From the NCBI GenBank assembly GCA_002292015.1, contig DBBD01000159.1:1-9181 (forward strand): a stretch of 9,181 nt of DNA. The letters run 5' to 3'. Both the position numbers and the translations under genes were made by a program. Below, piece after piece: positions 6,240-9,181 of this stretch. The DNA is from Firmicutes bacterium UBA993. Lineage in GTDB: Bacteria > Bacillota > Dethiobacteria > DTU022. Position 1 is the first letter of the stretch, and each line of letters begins with the position of its first letter. Under the pieces are notes generated by a model. The model did no database searches, had not been told where the DNA came from, and was given only the letters and a program-made list of their open reading frames with translations.

Positions 6240-8233
6240 CAGACCGCCTCTTTCAGCTCAACTCTCGATTTGTGATCATTCCTGCGAACCAGATAAACTA
6301 TAACCCCAGCGATTAATGCAACGCCGAGCAAACCCGGTATAACGCCGGTACCAAAACTGCCGGTAGTAATTAGTGTGCCAACCTGGTAAACAAAGTATGC
6401 TACCGTATAGCCGACCCCAAACTGGAGCCCGATGCCGGCCCACAGCCAATTTCTGCTGTCCATCTCAGCGTTCATGGCTCCGATCGCTGCAAAACAAGGG
6501 GGAGTGAATAAATTGAACACCAGGTAAGCAAGGGCAGCAACAGAAGTAAGGCCCATAACTTCTGCCACTTCACCAGCCCCGGAGAGCAGGGCTAATTCTT
6601 CGGTATCGATAAAATTGGTGATGCCGTAAACTACAGCCAAAGCACCAACAACATTTTCTTTGGCAATCAAGCCGGCAATCGCCGCAGCGGCAAGCTGCCA
6701 CGCTCCAAAACCAAGCGGAATTAATAGAAAGGCAAAGGGGCTGGCAATAGTGGCCAGGATACTTGTGCCTTCCATACCGGGTTCAACAACTTGGAAGCTC
6801 CAAGTAAAAGTTTGCATTAGATGAACTGCTGCATTACATAGCAAAATAATTGTAGCTGCCCGGATGATAAATGCTTTTGCCCTGGAGAACATCGAAACAG
6901 TGGCACGCTTTAGGCTTGGCAGGCGGTAATCCGGAAGTTCCATGATAAAGTAAGACTCTGCCGGTCCATTATTGGTAATCCGTTGAACAATCAGTGCGCT
7001 TATTACGATGATTAATATCGCCACAAAGTACATTGATGTCCCAACCCAAGCCGCATCACCGAAAAAGACCCCGGCAAAAAGGGCAATTATCGGCAGCTTG
7101 GCTCCGCAGGGCATAAAGGGTGTAAGCATGGCAGTCGTGCGGCGCTGTCGATCATCGCGGATCGTTCTTGTCGCCATCACCCCGGGTATAGCGCAACCGG
7201 TACCGATAACCATTGGAATGATTGACCGCCCCGATAGGCCAACCCGCTTCAGGTGGCGATCCATTACCACGGCAACTCTTGCCATGTAACCGCTGTCTTC
7301 CAGTAGCGCCAGCAGGAAAAAGAGGACCATAATCAGGGGCAGAAAACCCATCACCGCCCCAACGCCGCCGATGATGCCATCTAATAACAGTGAGCTTAAA
7401 ATGGGTGACACATCAGCGCCCATTAAGCCTCCTATATATTCGTAGAAACTGTCAATCCAGCTTACCAGGTAATCAGCTAAAGGTGGTCCTAGATACGTTT
7501 GCGAAAGCGAGAACACAAAATAGATTACCGCGGCAAAGATCGGAATGCCTAAAATTCGATGAGCGACAACACGGTCAGCGGCATCTTGCCTGGTTTGTTT
7601 AATGCTCGCCACTTTGCGCGTTTCAACATCTTTAACCAGACCTTCAACAAATGTGAATCGCTCATGTTTAACCTTATCATCTACAGCCTGATCTTTATTG
7701 CTTGAACTGAGGCCTGTAAAAGGTGCAGTCTGCTTATCACCATAAACAATCCTGGCCTGCTCAATCAATTCAGGCAGTCCGTGCCCCTTGGTTGATGCAG
7801 TTTCAACAACTGGGCAGCCAAGCTTCTTTGCTAGTACTTCCCTGTTGATTACGATCCCTTTTTTATCCAGGAGATCGCTTTTATTGAGGGCAACTACCAC
7901 GGGAATACTGAGTTCCAGTAACTGAGTGGTAAAAAACAGGCTTCTGCTCAGATTTGTAGCATCAACAATATTAATAATTACATCAGGCTTCTCATTCCTT
8001 ACAAATTCACTGGTGATACTCTCTTCCGTGGTAAAGGGCGACAGGGAGTACGCCCCGGGGAGATCGACAACCCTGATCATCCCGCCTTCTCTGTTTAGCG
8101 CCTTCCTGACATCGCCTTCTTTTTTGGCAATAGTTACCCCGGGCCAATTGCCAACATGTTCAATCTTACCAGTGATCGCATTGAACAAAGTGGTCTTTCC
8201 GCTATTGGGGTCTCCTGCATGGGCAATTCTCAT
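6239..8233 (-). CDS. feoB: Ferrous iron transport protein B (FeoB)
   Basis: A 664-residue GTPase-coupled Fe(II) transporter of the cytoplasmic membrane. ATG 8233 has AGGAGG 6 nt upstream. The N-terminal G domain shows G1 GDPNSGKTT (7-15), switch-I Thr34 in WPGVT, G3 DLPG (57-60), G4 NKSD (117-120) and G5-like TASTKG (145-150). A helical linker (about 150-215) follows, then a multi-pass membrane part from about 225. The two Gate halves carry GTGCAIPG with Cys347, PFMPCGAKLP with Cys376, IAKENVVG (523-530) and TPPCFAA with Cys580. Length is within the range of Firmicute FeoB and below the 773 of E. coli. The first Asn of the usual GNPNSGKT loop is Asp8, while the second Asn (Asn10), linked to K+ activation in Streptococcus FeoB, is kept. 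It lies between feoA and the Cys-rich gene, with a DtxR-like box just upstream. Confidence 0.97.
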   Translation of the reverse strand: MRIAHAGDPNSGKTTLFNAITGKIEHVGNWPGVTIAKKEGDVRKALNREGGMIRVVDLPGAYSLSPFTTEESITSEFVRNEKPDVIINIVDATNLSRSLFFTTQLLELSIPVVVALNKSDLLDKKGIVINREVLAKKLGCPVVETASTKGHGLPELIEQARIVYGDKQTAPFTGLSSSNKDQAVDDKVKHERFTFVEGLVKDVETRKVASIKQTRQDAADRVVAHRILGIPIFAAVIYFVFSLSQTYLGPPLADYLVSWIDSFYEYIGGLMGADVSPILSSLLLDGIIGGVGAVMGFLPLIMVLFFLLALLEDSGYMARVAVVMDRHLKRVGLSGRSIIPMVIGTGCAIPGVMATRTIRDDRQRRTTAMLTPFMPCGAKLPIIALFAGVFFGDAAWVGTSMYFVAILIIVISALIVQRITNNGPAESYFIMELPDYRLPSLKRATVSMFSRAKAFIIRAATIILLCNAAVHLMQTFTWSFQVVEPGMEGTSILATIASPFAFLLIPLGFGAWQLAAAAIAGLIAKENVVGALAVVYGITNFIDTEELALLSGAGEVAEVMGLTSVAALAYLVFNLFTPPCFAAIGAMNAEMDSRNWLWAGIGLQFGVGYTVAYFVYQVGTLITTGSFGTGVIPGLLGVALIAGVIVYLVRRNDHKSRVELKEAV

Positions 8234-8258
8234 AGCAATCCTCCTGCTTAAAATATTT

Positions 8259-8278
8259 GTTAGTTATGGCTAACTAAC
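8259..8278. promoter_or_regulatory. DtxR-like operator palindrome between feoA and feoB
   Basis: GTTAGTTA and TAACTAAC are perfect 8-bp arms around TGGC. On the minus strand the core reads TTAGTTAGCCATAACTAA, close to the DtxR/IdeR consensus TTAGGTTAGCCTAACCTAA. It lies 25 bp upstream of the feoB ATG, and an iron-type DtxR protein is encoded two genes upstream. A weak TTGCTT-N17-TAACAA promoter would overlap it, but I would not annotate that promoter on its own. Confidence 0.6.
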
Positions 8279-8283
8279 GAAGC

Positions 8284-8311
8284 AAAAAAATAACCCAGAC
8301 CGTTACCGGTT
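8284..8311 (-). terminator. Weak hairpin plus T7 tract after feoA (possible attenuator)
   Basis: On the minus strand the stem AACCGG / TCTGGGTT has six pairs with one bulge and one G-T pair (8292-8311). It begins at the feoA stop and is followed by A then seven T (8284-8290). The T tract is good and the stem poor, so partial termination between feoA and feoB is possible but not certain. Confidence 0.3.
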
Positions 8312-8597
8312 AAACCAGTATAGCCCTGGCCAAACCTTCGTCAATACTGTATCTTGCATCCTTTATGTTTATTATGTAACTTTCGGTTAAGACAGAGATC
8401 ACCGTTACCGTTTCACCTTCGTAGCATCCCAGTGTAAACAGAAAATCTTTCATGCTCCGATCAGAAGTGTTAACCCCCTTAATGACGTACGGCACATTGA
8501 CAGCCGCATCTGATAAGTTGAGGTGCTCACTTACCGTATCGAGTCTTTTGTTCAGGTATCTGCTGATCATTTTGTTGTTTACAACTGCCTGTTCCAT
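8310..8597 (-). CDS. feoA: FeoA family ferrous iron transport protein
   Basis: A 95-residue cytosolic protein. ATG 8597 has GGGAGG 5 nt upstream (8603-8608), in the 24-bp gap after the regulator gene. The C-terminal 60 residues (about 35-95) form the small SH3-like FeoA domain. The FLFTLGCYEGETVTV segment (52-66), then IINIKDARYSID (75-86), corresponds to the conserved beta-barrel core found in clostridial FeoA proteins. FeoA is thought to interact with FeoB and adjust Fe(II) transport. About 34 residues precede the domain (with a polar helix-like stretch NKRLDTVSEHLNL), so it is longer than the 75-80 residue norm. It is likely co-transcribed with the regulator upstream and at least partly with feoB downstream. 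Confidence 0.88.
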   Translation of the reverse strand: MEQAVVNNKMISRYLNKRLDTVSEHLNLSDAAVNVPYVIKGVNTSDRSMKDFLFTLGCYEGETVTVISVLTESYIINIKDARYSIDEGLARAILV

Positions 8598-8621
8598 CTT
8601 GGCCTCCCGATGACTACTGAT

Positions 8622-8993
8622 TTAATTTTCGTTTTCCAGGCATCTTTCAATTGCTTCCATCATGGCATCGGTAATGATGTGCTCCATACTGCAAGCATTT
8701 TCGGCTGCTTCACCGTGAGTAAGGTTAAGCGATTTCTCAAGATATCGGGTTATCAGATGATGTTTTCTGTAAATCTGCTTTGAAACGGTTTTGCCCTTTT
8801 GGGTAAGCGTAACAGGGCCGTAGCTATCCTGGCTGATCAGATCTTCTCTCTTTAACTGTTCCATAGCTTTAGACACGCTGGGCTTGGTAACCCCTAACCT
8901 TTTCGCTATATCACCAACATGAGCATGTCCGTGAATCTCTTCGAGGATGTAGATGGTTTCAAGATACATTTCACTCGATTCGCTGATATTCAT
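8622..8993 (-). CDS. DtxR/MntR-family metal-dependent transcriptional regulator (iron type)
   Basis: A 123-residue repressor: winged-helix DNA-binding domain at about 5-65 (recognition helix near TKPSVSKAMEQL) and dimerization/metal domain at 66-123. There is no SH3-like third domain, so its size is like MntR. The metal residues follow DtxR rather than MntR: Met9 (SEMYL, DtxR Met10) and Cys101, Glu104 and His105 (ACSMEH, DtxR Cys102, Glu105, His106). MntR has Asp at the first of these. His78 matches DtxR His79, but the other ancillary ligands Glu83 and His98 are Thr and Ala. I prefer ATG 8993. A TTG at 9005 would add four residues but has GGGG directly against it, and family proteins begin a few residues before the EMYLETIY motif. 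Neither start has an ideal ribosome site. It most likely senses Fe(II) and controls the feo genes and itself. Confidence 0.88.
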   Translation of the reverse strand: MNISESSEMYLETIYILEEIHGHAHVGDIAKRLGVTKPSVSKAMEQLKREDLISQDSYGPVTLTQKGKTVSKQIYRKHHLITRYLEKSLNLTHGEAAENACSMEHIITDAMMEAIERCLENEN

Positions 8994-9033
8994 ACCAAGC
9001 TGCAACCCCGCAACAATAGCAATTTACTAAATA

Positions 9034-9053
9034 TTTTGTTCGCCCTGACTAAC
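9034..9053. promoter_or_regulatory. Degenerate DtxR-like box in the dtxR-feo leader
   Basis: The minus strand reads GTTAGTCAGGGCGAAC followed by AAAA. Aligned without gaps to the feoA-feoB palindrome it matches at 13 of 20 positions, including GTTAGT.AG and AAC. The right half is degenerate. It covers about +5 to +24 relative to the predicted transcription start near 9058, a position where a bound repressor would block transcription. Confidence 0.4.
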
Positions 9054-9064
9054 TTTCTATCCAC

Positions 9065-9093
9065 ATTATAAGCGGCAGCAAACAGGTTGTCAA
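9065..9093 (-). promoter_or_regulatory. Consensus sigma-A promoter of the dtxR-feoA-feoB operon
   Basis: On the minus strand a perfect TTGACA (9088-9093) and a perfect TATAAT (9065-9070) are separated by exactly 17 bp, with AT-rich sequence (TTAATTAA-containing) upstream that could act as an UP element. The predicted start is near 9058, giving a leader of about 65 nt before ATG 8993. The remaining bases to 9181 hold no gene or motif I can support. Confidence 0.85.
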
Positions 9094-9181
9094 GCATATA
9101 ACCATATTAATTAAATAAGGCTTGCCCGGGTTTCGACAAAAGATTAAAATACAATAGGAATTAGAAAAGCTACTGTTTTCG

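Noticed and set aside
6115..6303. 62-aa plus-strand frame
   Set aside because: It is antisense to the FeoB-associated Cys-rich gene and the feoB 3' end, and has no coding signature.
7926..8273. 115-aa plus-strand frame opposite the feoB G domain
   Set aside because: It is a mirror frame of the highly conserved GTPase motifs, with no independent support.
8523..8783. 86-aa plus-strand frame across feoA and the regulator
   Set aside because: It overlaps two well-supported minus-strand genes and their junction, and resembles no family I know.
8994..9005. TTG 9005 as start of the DtxR-family regulator
   Set aside because: GGGG lies directly against the TTG, leaving no spacing, and the four extra residues are not typical of the family. 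It cannot be fully excluded.

Overview
The window looks like a chromosomal segment of a low-to-mid GC, probably anaerobic Firmicute (Clostridia-like). The signs are a FeoA-FeoB-Cys-rich-protein iron-uptake cluster of the Gram-positive type, strong AGGAGG-like ribosome binding sites, TTG start use, and a perfect TTGACA-N17-TATAAT promoter. I cannot name a genus from sequence alone. Every gene I support is on the minus strand, so transcription runs from high to low coordinates. I see no tRNA, rRNA, CRISPR array, insertion sequence or phage gene, and no stretch over 300 bases without a gene.

Region A (9181 down to about 6040) is a ferrous-iron uptake operon: DtxR-family iron sensor, feoA, feoB, then a 55-residue FeoB-associated Cys-rich membrane protein whose ATG overlaps the feoB stop (TGATG). 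A consensus promoter precedes the regulator, with a degenerate DtxR-like box just downstream of the predicted start of transcription. A much better dyad of the same type lies between feoA and feoB, next to a weak hairpin plus T7 tract. FeoB may therefore have a second layer of control.

Region B (about 5940 down to 1) reads as a second operon: a CoA-disulfide reductase/NADH-oxidase family flavoprotein, an FGGY sugar kinase with a TTG start, a class III (glutamate-1-semialdehyde aminomutase-like) aminotransferase, and a class II aldolase with two tandem domains that runs off the left edge. Its candidate promoter has an unusually long 20-base spacer filled by an 11-bp-arm perfect inverted repeat. 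That architecture recalls MerR-type or CsoR/CstR-type control.

The kinase, aminotransferase and aldolase together resemble a catabolic route: phosphorylation of a ketose or polyol-like substrate, aldol cleavage, and an amino-group transfer before or after. I know of no described pathway with exactly this set plus a tandem aldolase with a degenerate second half, and the substrate is unknown. This is the best candidate here for something undescribed.

Four starts or genes need care. The aldolase is an open partial gene. The aminotransferase start is better placed at 2742 and the flavoprotein start at 5867. The Cys-rich gene at 6072-6239 is easily missed.
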